A stretch of DNA of 64,000 nt from Heterostelium album PN500 (GCF_000004825.1 NW_008805097.1:1-64000); one strand, 5' to 3'; positions 1 through 11,519 are shown, numbered from the stretch's first letter. Program-made: numbers and translations. The notes: generated by a model not told the origin, from the letters alone.

Positions 1-300
1 TGTGGCATCTGGTGAAGACACTGCAGGGACAGTTGGTACGGCATCTGGTGAAGATACTGCATAGACAGTTGGTGCGGCATCTGGTGCTTCAGTTTGAGAT
101 CTTCTAGAGGAACACGCCCGTGTAGATCCCTTGTTTCTGTTGCTTCTATCCTTAGTTGGTACACAGAGTATCTTTGCAGCTTTGGATTTAGGAGTAGCTC
201 TGGTTTTGGTGCGTGTATGACGAGGTATCCTAGCAGCGGTAGGCTTATCACATAGACATAAACACTTTGGTGAAGATTTGATAACTCTTTTTCCTGTATT
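1..300 (-). CDS. C-terminal part of an unrecognised gene, runs off the left edge
   Basis: On the minus strand 1-300 is open for 100 codons. An AG acceptor sits at 301-302, and the preceding frame is closed by a stop, so this is an exon and not a start. The protein begins basic and Cys-containing (KCLCLCDKP, then Arg/Lys-rich with many Thr and Pro). It ends in an imperfect repeat of the type SSPDAVPTVPAV, seen twice and continuing past the edge. A tiny first exon is possible at 358-363 (ATG GTT followed by GT), giving a 57-base intron. I do not recognise the family. Base composition is much less A/T-rich than the flanks, which supports coding. The opposite strand is blocked by stops. Confidence 0.45.
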
Positions 301-833
301 CTATTTTTTTATGTTAGCAAAAATAGTGGTGGTGTCAGATAAAAAATTTTTTTTTACAACCATTTCAACTGATATCTATTTATCTAAATTCTATATTTGA
401 ATAACAATTGTATAATGAAAGAATGATTGAAATCGATACATTTTATAGATGAAAATTATCAAAATTATTTAATTTATTTCTATCAAAAACTAATATTAAC
501 AGAGGCTCAATATATAAATTGATGCTTAAAATGCAATGTTAATATTAGTTTTTTGATTTTCACAAGCTTGCCCCAAATAATAATCCAAATTAAATGTTTT
601 TAAATTCAAAAAAAAAAAGTGTGAGTGTGGGTGTGGTGGGTAGCATTTCTCTTATTATGAATAGATCTTTTTTAAAAAAAAACGAAAAATTAACCATAAT
701 CTGAGGCGAGGGACACAAAAATGAAATAACAGGCATCACGATGATTTTAAAAACATTGACCATGAATGTTGACCTAAACAATCAACATCACCAACAATGA
801 AGCTTTAATATTAATAAAGTAATTTCAAGTTGA

Positions 834-902
834 CATGGCAAAACTTATTGACGATATGATCTCTTTTCAAATCTTTGAGACTGTGTGATCTCGCCTTGCG
901 AA
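834..902 (+). repeat. left arm of a 69-bp inverted repeat
   Basis: Positions 834-902 match the reverse complement of 1229-1297 over 69 bases with one visible mismatch. The arms begin CATGGCAAAAC and enclose about 330 bases. No clear target-site duplication flanks the pair. The arm overlaps the open frame at 845-985. Confidence 0.85.
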
Positions 903-986
903 TGATTTTCTCCGAGCCGGAATGACAATGGGGCAACCCATCGCTGGATTTTAGGCAGTGCCAACATCATCGCATATCCTACACCT
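845..986 (-). pseudogene. possible terminal exon or gene fragment inside the inverted repeat
   Basis: Minus-strand 845-985 reads 46 codons and a stop, preceded by a good pyrimidine-plus-AG acceptor near 987-988. The peptide starts GVGYAMMLALPKIQRWVAPL and ends EKRSYRQ. It is less A/T-rich than its surroundings and not low-complexity, so it looks like a real exon or a copied piece of one. The second repeat arm (1229-1297) carries the same C-terminal codons on the plus strand, also ending in a stop. I do not recognise the family and see no upstream exons, so a fragment is more likely than a working gene. Confidence 0.3.
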
Positions 987-1228
987 CTAAATTCTAATTA
1001 AAAAGAAAAAAATTTTAAAATAAATTCATTGATATTGTGAATACAAATAATCATATGAATGATCTGTGATATAAGCTCATCGATTCATTTAAAATTTATT
1101 TATCTATGATAAGAATGATAATGATAAGCATGCATTTAATTAAATGAAAGAACGAATGAGTAAATGAATAAATAAATGAACGAGTGAATGAAATAAATGA
1201 GAATAATTAAAAATAAACAATAATGATT

Positions 1229-1297
1229 TTCGCAAGGCGAGATCACACTGTCTCAAAGATTTGAAAAGAGATCATATCGTCAATAAGTTTTGCCATG
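1229..1297 (-). repeat. right arm of the 69-bp inverted repeat
   Basis: Reverse complement of 834-902 with one mismatch. Together the arms bound a 464-bp unit (834-1297) that could be a non-autonomous inverted-repeat DNA element or a recent inverted duplication. The interior between the arms is simple A/T-rich sequence on its right half, with GAAT/AAATGA runs around 1140-1200. Confidence 0.85.
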
Positions 1298-1358
1298 CAG
1301 CAGATTAGTTAATTTAGATAAATATAAAAAAAAAATATTATTAAAGTGTTTATTAATT

Positions 1359-2425
1359 TTAACTCATCATCCAGACATTTACTGGGAGAGTTGGGAAGTT
1401 GATTGATGTAATATAGACGTTGATAACAGTATCCATTTTAATAGCATAGAAACCACTGCCAGGGGCACTAAGTTGACTGAATTGGTAGATGTACTTTCCA
1501 ATTGCAGTCATACCATAAAGATTCTGTACGTTAAGAGAATTCGAAATCAATGGAGCGAGTCTAAAGACTTGAGCTTGTTCGTTGACTGAGAACATTTGTG
1601 GACTTTGGTTCCATGAGAATTGATAGATGTTCAAGTTGACATAGAGACCTCCCAATTGTGGCATATATTGCAAGTTGTATGGACGATTGGTTGATTTGTA
1701 ACTGCTGTTCATATTGGAGATGGTGTATGGCTTTGACGAGATCTTATTACCGAGTGGATCGTAGGTATTGACAATCATATTTCCATTGGAATCGGTCATG
1801 ATAATAAGTAAAATGTTATTGGAGATATCAAAGGCAGACGATGAAAAATTGTAACTGGCAATGCTATCGACAATGGTGTAAGTAGAGGTATCTGCATTGA
1901 ATTTGGTAACGGTCATTCCATTTGCTCCTGGTGCACCGAAAATAAGGAACAAATCATCATCAGCATTGGTTTGGGCACTGACAACCGAATATAATTCGAT
2001 ATTAGAGGTAATATTTGAGGTATAGGTTCCAAAAGTCCATGTATTTGTACTGAAGGATTTCAAAAACATAATTCCATTATCAGCAGCATCCTAAATAAGA
2101 GTAGTTAGTTTAATTCATTTATAATTTAATTGTTAATAAATAAATATTATTTTTTAAATTATTGTTTGATAATTACAATTGAAGAAACAACAAAATTCAT
2201 CATACCAGTCTTATAGTTGTAGGTAGAGTATTGATTTCCAGCAGACAAAACGTTTTGGAATCCAACAAGGGTTGCTTGTGGACTGTTTGTTTTTTGATCG
2301 AAATCAGTGATACCAACAGCAACAGTGGAAGCATCTTGATTCCAAATACCAATGGCAGTGTTATCAGCAATGGTATTGGAAACCAAAGCTACAAGTAAAA
2401 TACATAAGATAGGATAGAAATTCAT
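1359..2425 (-). CDS. secreted protein, paralogue A (326 aa, two exons)
   Basis: Exon 1 is 2177-2425 (83 codons) and exon 2 is 1359-2090. The 86-base intron 2091-2176 has GT-AG ends in phase 0. Residues 1-20 are a signal peptide (MNFYPILCILLVALVSNTIA). The mature part starts with an Asn/Asp/Ser-rich segment, IWNQDASTVAVGITDFD. Exon 2 reads like a string of beta-strand blades (LFLIFGAPGANGMTVTKFN, NNILLIIMTDSNGNMIVNTY), suggesting a beta-propeller-like extracellular protein; that fold is inference. I do not recognise a named family. It is a close tandem paralogue of 3940-5004 with the same intron position, and similarity continues past the stop codon. The function is unknown; secretion is well supported. 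Confidence 0.85.
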
Positions 2426-3354
2426 TTTATATATATATATATATCTAGTTATAAAAGTATAATGATCTTACAAAGTTCAAAGTGAATTTAAAACCTTGAA
2501 TTTATATTGATGATACCAAACGAAAAAAAAAAAAAAATATAATTATTTAAAATTATTCTGAAAATAAAAAAATAAATAAAATATTTTTTAAAACTTTGAA
2601 AAAAAGATCACCAAGATGGTGGACCATTTAGATCAAAAAATATTTGTTTTTAACAATAGATGATTGATTGACTATTGAAATGCTACCCTCATTTAAAAAA
2701 AAAAGTCTATTGACACCAGTTTGAGAAATACAAAAATGGACTTGTTTCAGGCAAATGCACGAAATTAAAGTATAAAGCAAATTTATGACATCACAATAGT
2801 TTTTCAACATCTTTTTAAAAAGAAGATCGTAAAAACAAGTCGAAAATATCTGCATTTTCATAACAGTTCAAAGTTGTTTTCTTAAAAAACTAAAATGGCG
2901 ACTTTACTCAACGACATATTTAGGATATTCATATTCTACTTACTTATCAACTGATTCCTGTTCTTGTAAACACATATCTGATAAAAATAAGTTTTGGTAC
3001 AATAGTAAAAAATAATCTTGATACCAACACCAGGTTTGATATTAACGCTTTGAAGACCAAAATCCCAAGATATTTATTAATATCTTGTAATTACTTCTTT
3101 GAATTTCAAAGAGCACTTTTTAACCTATTGACCAACTTCCACTTCTATTTAAAGTTGAAATATCAGAGATATCAAAAAACTATAAGTTCTTTGATTGATT
3201 TCGAGCGATTGCTAATGTAGTGTTTATAAACAGCTTGTTGTTTAATCGTGTATCACAACACAACTTAACAAACTTTTAAAAAAGCCATTGTTTATTTCTT
3301 TTTTTTTTATTTTTAAATAAAGGAAATGAAATGTAATAAGATCTATATGTCTGA
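2426..3354. other. upstream region of paralogue A, homologous to that of paralogue B
   Basis: This stretch aligns patchily with 5020-5870. Both copies contain a block reading VNIKPGVGI on the minus strand (near 3023-3050 and 5450-5480). Both also have a similar TACGATC..TCTTT block farther down (near 2820 and 5370). In copy B the VNIKPGVGI block is followed by a good GTAAG donor. The frames at 2628-2861 and 5260-5442 look like decayed, divergent copies rather than conserved genes. Confidence 0.4.
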
Positions 3355-3545
3355 AATTACTAACTTTGTTATTAATATCGATATGAAGATGATGATTATC
3401 AGGTGCTGAAGCAGGTACGGAGTATGGTGAGAAAGAATGATGTTTATGTGCGAATGGTGATGGTGGTGTTGTGATAAGTCATTGATTGCTAGCAGATTGC
3501 TATTCCTCTGAGACTATATTTGATCTCGTCAATTGTTAAGATGTT
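3355..3545 (-). pseudogene. degenerate duplicate fragment of the RUN/Rubicon-like gene
   Basis: Plus-strand 3361-3480 matches about 7168-7290, inside the coding sequence of the gene at 5988-10058. Shared stretches include GATGATTATCAGGTG and AAGCAGGTAC. After a gap it matches about 7435-7475 again (TTCCTCTGAGACTATAT). The copy has diverged by substitutions, has lost roughly 140 bases between the two blocks, and lacks the rest of the gene, so it cannot encode the protein. It marks the edge of the segmental duplication that made the two secreted-protein paralogues. Confidence 0.75.
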
Positions 3546-3564
3546 GTTTTTTTTAAATAAAAAA

Positions 3565-3698
3565 AATTTCAATGAGGTTATTTCACTTTTTTTAATTTAA
3601 AAAATTAGTATGTAGTTTTTTGAAAAAAAAGTGAAAAAGACAAAAATTAATATGTAAAAATATTAAAATACAAAAAGTGAAAAAGCCTCATTGAAATT
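3565..3698. mobile_element. 134-bp palindromic MITE-like element
   Basis: The ends are inverted repeats of about 27 bases: AATTTCAATGAGG then a T-rich stretch containing TTTCACTTTTT on the left, and the complement on the right, with a two-base mismatch. The interior is A/T-rich and has no coding potential. Size and structure fit a miniature inverted-repeat element or a foldback repeat. No convincing target-site duplication is visible because both flanks are A-rich. It sits exactly between the duplicated fragment and paralogue B. Confidence 0.55.
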
Positions 3699-3939
3699 CT
3701 ATTTTTTTGATAAATTCTATATCAATACACTCCTCTAGTTATCTATCATTTTATCTTTACAAAAAAAGTAAAAGAAGACACTTCATTATTTAAATAAAAT
3801 AATGATAGATAATCACTATACTATTGATATCGAACAATATGTAAAAAAAAATCTAGAAGACTTACACCGATGTATCTGGTTCTTTGGAATTTCACAAGAA
3901 TATATTTAATGTAGTAATTTAGATAAAGTGTTTATTTAT

Positions 3940-5004
3940 TTACTTCATCATCCAGAAGTTTAATGGGAGAGTTTGTAAGTTGATTGATGTAATATAGACG
4001 TTGCGGACAACATCCATTTGGATTGCATAGTTACCACTACCTGTGGTACTTAGTTGACCGGATTGGTAGATGTAATCTCCAATTGCAGTCATACCATAAA
4101 GACTCTTGACTGTAATAGAATTTGAAATCAATGGAGCGAGTCTAAAGACTTGAGCTTGTTCGTTGACTGAGAACATTTGTGGACTTTGGTTCCATGAGAA
4201 TTGATAGATGTTCATGTTGACATAGAGACCTTTCAATTGTGGAAGATATTGCAAGTTGTATGGACGATTGGTTGATTTGTAACTGCTGTTCATATTGGAG
4301 ATGGTGTATGGCTTTGATGAGATCTTATTACCGAGTGGATCGTAGGTATTGACAATCATATTTCCATTGGAATCGGTCATGATAATAAGTAAAATGTTAT
4401 TGGAGATATCAAAGGCAGATGATGAGAAATTGTAACCGGCAATGTTATCGACAATTGTGTAAGTTGAGGTTAGGGCGTTGAATTTGGTAATGGTCATTCC
4501 ATTTTCTGCGGCTGGCGAACCGAAAATAAGGAACAAATCATCATCAGCATTAGTTTGGGCACTGACAACAGATAATAAATCGGTATCAGTGGTCATATTT
4601 GAGGTATAGGTTCCAAAAGTCCATGTATTTGTACTGAAGGATTTCAAAAACATATATCCACTTAATGATGGGTCCTTTTAATAAATAAAAAATATATATA
4701 AATAGTTAAATTTTATATCAAAAATATTTATAATAAATAATGGTTTTATAATTACAAATGAAGTTGCAACAAAATACATTATACCAGTATTATAGTTGTA
4801 GGTAGAATATTGATTTCCAGCCGTCATAACGTTACTGAATCCATAGAGAGTACGGCGAGGAGTGTTGGATCTAGTATCGAAATCAGTGATACCAACAGAA
4901 ATTGAGGAAGCATCTTGATTCCAAATACTAAGGGCAGTATTGTCAGCAAAGGTATTGGAAACCAAAGCTAAAAGTAAAATACATAAGATAATATTGAAAT
5001 TCAT
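3940..5004 (-). CDS. secreted protein, paralogue B (327 aa, two exons)
   Basis: Exon 1 is 4756-5004 and exon 2 is 3940-4674, with an 81-base GT-AG intron (4675-4755) at the same codon as in paralogue A. The start at 5004 is preferred over an in-frame ATG 7 codons upstream. It gives a normal signal peptide (MNFNIILCILLLALVSNTFA) and aligns with paralogue A. The two proteins are near-identical in the middle (for example SKPYTISNMNSSYKSTNRPY). They differ most near the exon junction and in the last 50 residues. Function is unknown; probably an extracellular beta-rich protein like its neighbour. Confidence 0.85.
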
Positions 5005-5987
5005 TTTTTTAAATATATATATCAAGTTAAAAAGTAAAATGATTGATAGTATTCAAAACTTGAATTTAAATAGAAATGCTCAAAAAAAAAAATTATTATT
5101 ATAGTTTGAATAAAAAACGAAAATAAAAAGTAATAAAACTTTTCTTCTTACACAGCCAAGATTGTAGACAATTTTCATCAACAATATTACCAATTCTTTT
5201 TCAATTGAACCTGAAAATAACTACCAAAAAGGTGAATGCCACCCCTTTGACCATCGAAATCAAATAACATTTAGTTTCTGGTTCCAAAAAAGGAATTTAA
5301 TGGTTAGAGAAAACATGAATTTTTCAATAATGAAATCAATTGAGCAGAGCACCATCTTTCGAAAGATGATCGTACAAATAGTATAAAAAAATTCGTATTT
5401 TTTATTTTTTTTTTTTACTTTCGGTAATTTTACAGATAACAAATAATCTTACCTGAATACCAACTCCAGGTTTGATATTAACAATTTCAATAAGATTTTT
5501 TCGAAAAAATATCTAAAAATATCATGTAGTATCTTTAATTACACCGAAATTCTTTGCACTTGAAAGATCACTTTTTAACTCTGAGGAAAGACTTTCTGTT
5601 TCTTTAAAGAAATAGCTTACACCATACCTTGTTTGAAATTTCACATGAGATTTACATATATGTTAACGCAGAGAAATAAAATAGTGTTTTATTCATTTTA
5701 AAACTTGGTTAATCTTTTATCATCAGCCAGTTAAGTTAATAATTTATTTCCTAGCTAGGAAATATAATGTGATCAACTGTTTTAATTTTTAAAAAAAAAA
5801 AAGGTTATTGTTTATTTTCTTTTTTGTTTTTAAATAAAAAGAAAAGAAATGTAATAAGATTGTATTAAACTGATTGGTTAATTAAACCATTACATATATA
5901 TAATAATTTAAAAAGATAATATTATTGTGGGGAGTGGAGATTAACGTTGATTATTATTTTGTTGTTGATTATGTTCTCTTGTGAAAT
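5005..5987. other. intergenic region upstream of paralogue B
   Basis: A/T-rich. It carries the copy-B version of the homologous upstream blocks (5260-5490 and 5795-5870) but no convincing gene. The 3' end of the RUN/Rubicon-like gene begins at 5988. Confidence 0.5.
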
Positions 5988-8850
5988 TCAAGGTAGCACT
6001 GTTATTTTTCGTTTAGCAATTCGCAGACATTTCGGACATTTGTGTTTGACATAACATTCTTTATGGTGAGAGCTGTGGCATGATGAGCATTGAACTACCT
6101 TTGATATATTGTATGGGAAGATAGGTTCTTTGGCATCACAAAATTCACAGAATGATCCTTTACTTGTACACAATGGACATGTCTAATAAGAAGATAAAAA
6201 AAAAAGTAAGTAACTAATTTCGATTATCGATTGTTATACAGTTTTCTACAACTTACTTCAACATGATTCAACCATTTGGCAACAATAATTCTAAGAGATT
6301 CATATAGTCGTTTGTAATGTACGAGATCGGCGAGCGAGTAGAAATCGACGTCGTTAGCAAGGTGGTCATTTTGATTGCCGATCATCTTGTAATCCTCTGG
6401 ACCGGTTGCTGTGCACGACTTTAAAAAGTCTTTGAGGAAGAACATCTGACGACGGAGGTTACGCATGCGTAGCATCACGTTGTTCTTGTAGAGTTTAGGG
6501 TTGATGGTGGCAATGTCAAAGAGCGGCTCACGCGAAATCTCATTGAGAAAAACGTAGTGGAAGTTCGACACTTGATACTGCTTGAAATCCCAATTCGAGA
6601 GAATACGTGACGGGATGAACCAGATCTGCTTGGTGTGGCAGCCGGAACAATAGTATTTACCGCTGTACTCGCAGTAGCGAGACGATGTGAACAGTCCAGA
6701 GATGCTACGCGAGCAGCCAGCGCACTGATTGTTCTGCTCGCGAATAGTGTATTGTGTATGTATTTCAAAGTAGAGACGTCTTCTCAGAGGTGTCCACTTG
6801 AAATCCTTTGGATCGATCGGTTTCTCTTCGACACCGGCATCGTAGTTGATGAAAGGATTGCTGCTACTCTTGGTAATGGCGCCTTCCGATGGCAGTGTAT
6901 TAGACAATCCACCCGATGCAGACAGCGCACTCGGTGTCAACTTCTTTTTCTCGGGAATATAATCTTCTCTAAACGATGCGGTAATTGAATTCGATCTTGA
7001 ATGACTTGGAGATGATGAATCACTACTTAGATTATTTAGATATTCATTATTATTATTATTACTATTGTTGTTACTGTTGTTCTCTAAATCAAGTTGATCG
7101 AAATCCAATTGATTATCAACACCATCATCTGTTAATTCATCTACATCTGAATAGCTTGTATTACTAACTTTGTTATTATGATTGTTGATATGATGATGAA
7201 GATGATTATCAGGTGTTGAAGCAGGTACAAAGTATGGTGAGAATGAATGATGTTTCTGTGCGAATGGTGATTGTGGTGGTGTTGACATGACAGCCGGTGC
7301 TGGTGTTGAGATAATGTGTGGATTGTTAGAAGATACAGTAACAGAGAAACTATTATTATTGCTACCATTCTCCTTACGGATATTAGAACGTCCACCTATC
7401 ATTTCCTCTATTTTAGCGACTTGATCAAGAATCAAAGATTGCTCTTCCTCTGAGACTATATTCGATTTAGTCGATGGTGAAGATGAAAGCGATGATCTAC
7501 CACTAACACTATTACTATTATTATTACTGTTATTATTACTGCTATTATTACTGTTATTATTACTATTGGAATTAGATGATAGCTGTTTATCCAACATTGC
7601 TCTATGTCTTTCATAAGCAGCAACCTCTTCCTCCAAAGTCATAGAGCGATTTTCTACTTCAACACTAACAGTAATTGATGGTTGATTTTCTTTAATTTCC
7701 TCTACAACTTCCTCTTCTTTTTCCTCTACTTCTTCTTCTTCTACTACTTCTTCTTCTTTTTCGATCTCATCTATTATAGTATCTAAAACTTCTTCCTTAA
7801 TATTTACAATTGACTCTTCTTTCTCCTCTACTATTATTCCTTCTTCTTCATCCTCTTGTTCTTGTTGTTGTTGTTGTTGTTCGTGTTCTTCTTCTTCAAT
7901 ACAATCTGATGAATCTGATCTAAAGTGTTCTTCTTCTTCCTCTTCTTCTTTCTCTTTCTCTTTCTCATCAACGACATCCATATATTCAGCAATATCATTA
8001 TCCAATTGACTTAGAGTTGGTGTAACTACGTCCACCTGAGAACTTAGAGCTGGACTAACTACATCTAATCGAGCAAGCACATCATTCAACGAACCAAATG
8101 AATCAACTGATTTTAACAATGACTTTGACTCTTCCTCTGCTTTATCTTCTACACTAATAATAGAGGCACCATCTTGTTCAACTATATTTGTTTGAACTAC
8201 TAATTCCTCTTTCTCTTCTTGTTGTTCTTGTTGCTCTTGATGTTGGTTTTGCTCAACTACTTCCAAATTTTCTATATCATTATTGCTACTCTCCACTATT
8301 ATAGGACTATCCTCTTTTATTTCATTATTATTATTAATATCTACTACTTCTATTTCTTTTACTTCTTCCAATGTTGATGTAGGTGTTAATGTAGACTCTG
8401 GTATTGAAGTTAAAGCTGTATCAATATTGTTTGTAGTTGTTGTTGGTTCATTGGTTGTTTGCTGTTCTGAAGATGTTGAAATCGATGAAGAAATAGATGG
8501 TGTTGACTCTGTAGAGCTTGTGAGTGTTGTTGTTTTTGTTGTTGGTATATTTGTAAGTGTAGACTTTGGTGAGCTAGTTGAAAAGAATGAAGAAAACTTT
8601 GATTTGATATCAGATATCGATATCTCTTTAATCATCTGTACAATCTCTGGTGTCTTTTCCTTCTCTTTCTCGCCACTACTTCTAAATCCACTATTATCAC
8701 TCTCACCACTTGAATAGTTACTATTACTCTCATTATTAATATAATCATTAACATTTGGATCTATTAATGTTGTTGTTGAAACTGGTATTACTGTTTGTGT
8801 TGTTGTTGCTGTTGATGTTGATGTTAAATTAGCGTTACTATTATTATTGC

Positions 8851-8883
<33 letters not shown>

Positions 8884-10058
8884 TATTTAAATTATTACTA
8901 CTATTATTATTACTATTTACTTTTAATACTTTCTTTGTTACTTTTATCTTTTTAATGATTTTCGTTTTACCCGTTTTCTCGTCTACGATGGTAGTGGTAG
9001 TGGTTACACCCTTGTCGTCAAAGGTGTCTTTGAGCATCTGACTCTCGACGACCTCAGACTGACCCTCACCATTGATATTGATAACTCTAGTGAGTGACTT
9101 TACCATCTTTTTCTTCCTCAATGCTGGTTTTGCCAATGGTGTTACAACACCATTTCCAACAACAACAGGAGGAGAAGAAGTAGAAGTAGTACCATTTATA
9201 TTATCATTACTAGCAGTAAGATTATTGATACCACTATTGATGTTGCTATTTGACACATGATGATGATGATCGTCATCAATATCTTGATGATCGAGTGCAC
9301 TGTCGTTATAATCGATTTGAAATGGTATTGTCTCCAGCGGTACCAATATCGATCGGTATACATCGGAATCATCTTTGAATCGAAGAATCGAGTCTTCATC
9401 GTAGTGGTTACGTAGAATATCGTGGTTGGTGGTGATCGACTCGATCGCTGCATTGAGAATCGATTCGTTGAGACATCGCCGAAGAAATGCTCTTGCTTTG
9501 CCAGTGTCTGTTGTCACCTCCGACAGTGAATCGATATACTCAAACTGCTCTCGCCACACCAGTGGTGCACCACTAGTGGTCGTCGTCAAGCTATCAACAC
9601 GCAAACCTTTCAATAGCTGTAAAATATCCCAAATCGTTGCAAAACCACCATATTTCACTAAGTTTAAAGAATAAGAAAGAGTGTGAGTTAGGAATGATTG
9701 TGTGAGTTTGTTTTATTCACCGATATCTATATAGATACATACACTTTAATTTATGTGTTAAAAATAACTCTATTTGAAAACAAAGTGGATTTAGAAATGG
9801 ACATGATTCATTCAATGCTTTTCCAGTGGAAAAGTGATTCTGTAGACACTCTTTGATGATCTTATTGACTTTACCAATCATCTGCTTTCTATTATCTTGT
9901 TTTGTGATTGCATCTACATCTGTTTGTTTGTTTGTATAGTTTTAAAATGTTAATATATTACATCTGTTTCATCCTCATTATTTAACTAATTGTTTTTATT
10001 ATAGTTTGTTTAGTTACTAACCTATGCCACTAGTTCTCAACCAATGATTATTGGACAT
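5988..10058 (-). CDS. RUN plus Rubicon-homology domain protein (PLEKHM1/Rubicon-like), 1269 aa, four exons
   Basis: Exons are 10022-10058, 9743-9919, 6257-9657 and 5988-6182; all junctions are GT-AG and keep frame. Residues about 20-170 form a RUN domain (GKARAFLRRCLNESILNAAI). A long low-complexity middle follows, with Asn, Ser, Thr and Glu runs. The C-terminus is a Rubicon-homology (DUF4206/RH) zinc domain: CAGCSRSISGLF, YCSGCHTKQIW, then in the last exon CPLC, CEFC, CSSCH, HHKEC and CPKC. In animals such proteins bind Rab7 on late endosomes and autophagosomes and control fusion or autophagy; a similar endolysosomal role here is inference from family. No PH domain is seen, so it is closer to Rubicon in layout than to PLEKHM1. 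A fragment of this gene is duplicated at 3355-3545. Confidence 0.85.
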
Positions 10059-11111
10059 TGTTTGTTTAAATAAACTAATCTAATTACTTTTATAAATATT
10101 TAATTAAAAATACACTATGATTTCTATTGGTTTTATTTTAAATTACTTAAAAACAAATAAAACTAAAGAAATATATTATAAAAAGTAAACAAAACTAATA
10201 TTATATTATATTTATATAGAAAATGAAAAGAATGATTTAATAAATAACTAATTATTTCATTAAAACGATGGTGTAGATTTAAAATTTGCCGTTTACTATT
10301 ATTATTGCTGCTGTGAGAAAAAACAAAACTTTGATCAAAAACACCACACACAAGTCAAAACCAACCAATCAAATAACAAACAAAGTTTAAGTGATCTGAT
10401 GTGTTGACTCTAGAATAAAAATGAAAATAATGCAAAAATGAAATAAAAATAAAAAGTGTTGATATAATATATTACAATAGAAGTGATGTCATCGAATGAA
10501 AGAATAAACTGTTCTGTTGTTGAACGTTCAATTTAAAAAAAAAAATCAAAATTATCAAGATAATTAATAAAAAAAAAAAAAAATTCTTTTTTCTACTTAA
10601 TAATTTGATATTTCCGGTAACAGTTGGTGATGTCAATCAACGATGCATCATGTGTTTAACCAGAGGCATGCAAAAACATTGGAAAAACAATTCAAAAAAT
10701 GAATCTGAAAAAAGAAATCTGGGTGTCAACTGAGGGGAGTTAAGTTATTTCGAAAAGATTTTTTTATTTATTTTTGAAAAAAATACGAATTCTAGTTTAA
10801 ACTTTTTTTTATTTTTATTTCCTTGTTTGGATAAAAATAGAATCAAATAAATAAACAAAAACAAAAAATAGATTATTTTTTTTAAAACTATTTAAATAAA
10901 TATGAAATTATTTTTTGTTTTGAACTTAAAAATAAATAAATTTCATTGTTATGATATAAATCTAAACTTTGACCTTGACTTTGAACTTCGTGGTTTGTGA
11001 AAAATTAAAATTAAAAAAAAAAAATTGAGCCTCAGCAAAATTTTGTGTGACCTTTTTGATCATCAAAAATTTATTAATACTAAATAATTTAATATTAATT
11101 AATATATAAAA
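10059..11111. other. divergent promoter region between the RUN/RH gene and OST5
   Basis: About 1 kb of very A/T-rich DNA with oligo-A and oligo-T runs. The frame at 10163-10351 is short and compositionally like the surroundings. I see no gene. Confidence 0.6.
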
Positions 11112-11519
11112 ATGGTAACATTGTTTAATAGAATAATAATGTAGTATGGTGTCTTTTAGCTCTAATATTAATATTCTCCATACCTTTATCTAGGCATTAT
11201 ATCCATACAGCAGTCCAGTTGACCCATCATTATATCCATTCTTTGCCTTCTTGTTTTTGGTTGTTGGATTTGCATTCCTTGCTTCATTCATTGTGTAGGT
11301 TAGATTAATACATAATACATACTATCGTTTTAGCAGCAGTTGACTGACAAAATAATATTATTGTTGATGATCGTTTGTTTGTTTAGATATGAAATTTCAG
11401 CAGGTTCAGGTAAATCAAAGAGAAACATTGTTCAAGAAGTTCTTCACGCTTTAGTTGCATCATGTACATTGGGTATGGGTGGATTCTTTGTTCTTTTGGC
11501 ATCCGGTATCTACCTATAA
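11112..11519 (+). CDS. oligosaccharyltransferase small subunit OST5/TMEM258, 78 aa
   Basis: Exons are 11112-11114 (the ATG alone), 11194-11294 and 11387-11519; both introns are GT-AG (donors GTAACA and GTAGGT). The protein starts MALYPYSSPVDPSLYPFFAF and ends SGIYL. It aligns with human TMEM258 through SPV(N/D)P, FVYE-like FIVYE, a helix containing LVAS, and a terminal GIY motif. Two transmembrane helices are clear (residues about 15-35 and 55-75). TMEM258/Ost5 is a subunit of the ER oligosaccharyltransferase that N-glycosylates nascent proteins. Length matches the family (about 79). It was too short and too split to show as a long open frame. Placing the start codon directly before the first donor is the only way I found to supply an initiator. 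Confidence 0.85.

Larger units (their letters stand above)
303..1358. other. A/T-rich intergenic stretch holding the inverted repeat pair
   Basis: Apart from the two repeat arms and the open frame at 845-985, I see only A/T-rich sequence and short spurious frames here, for example the one at 590-781. Confidence 0.6.

Noticed and set aside
8283-9260. Val/Leu/Ile-rich plus-strand frames in the RUN/RH gene
   Set aside because: Shadows of the Asn/Thr/Glu low-complexity part of the minus-strand gene.
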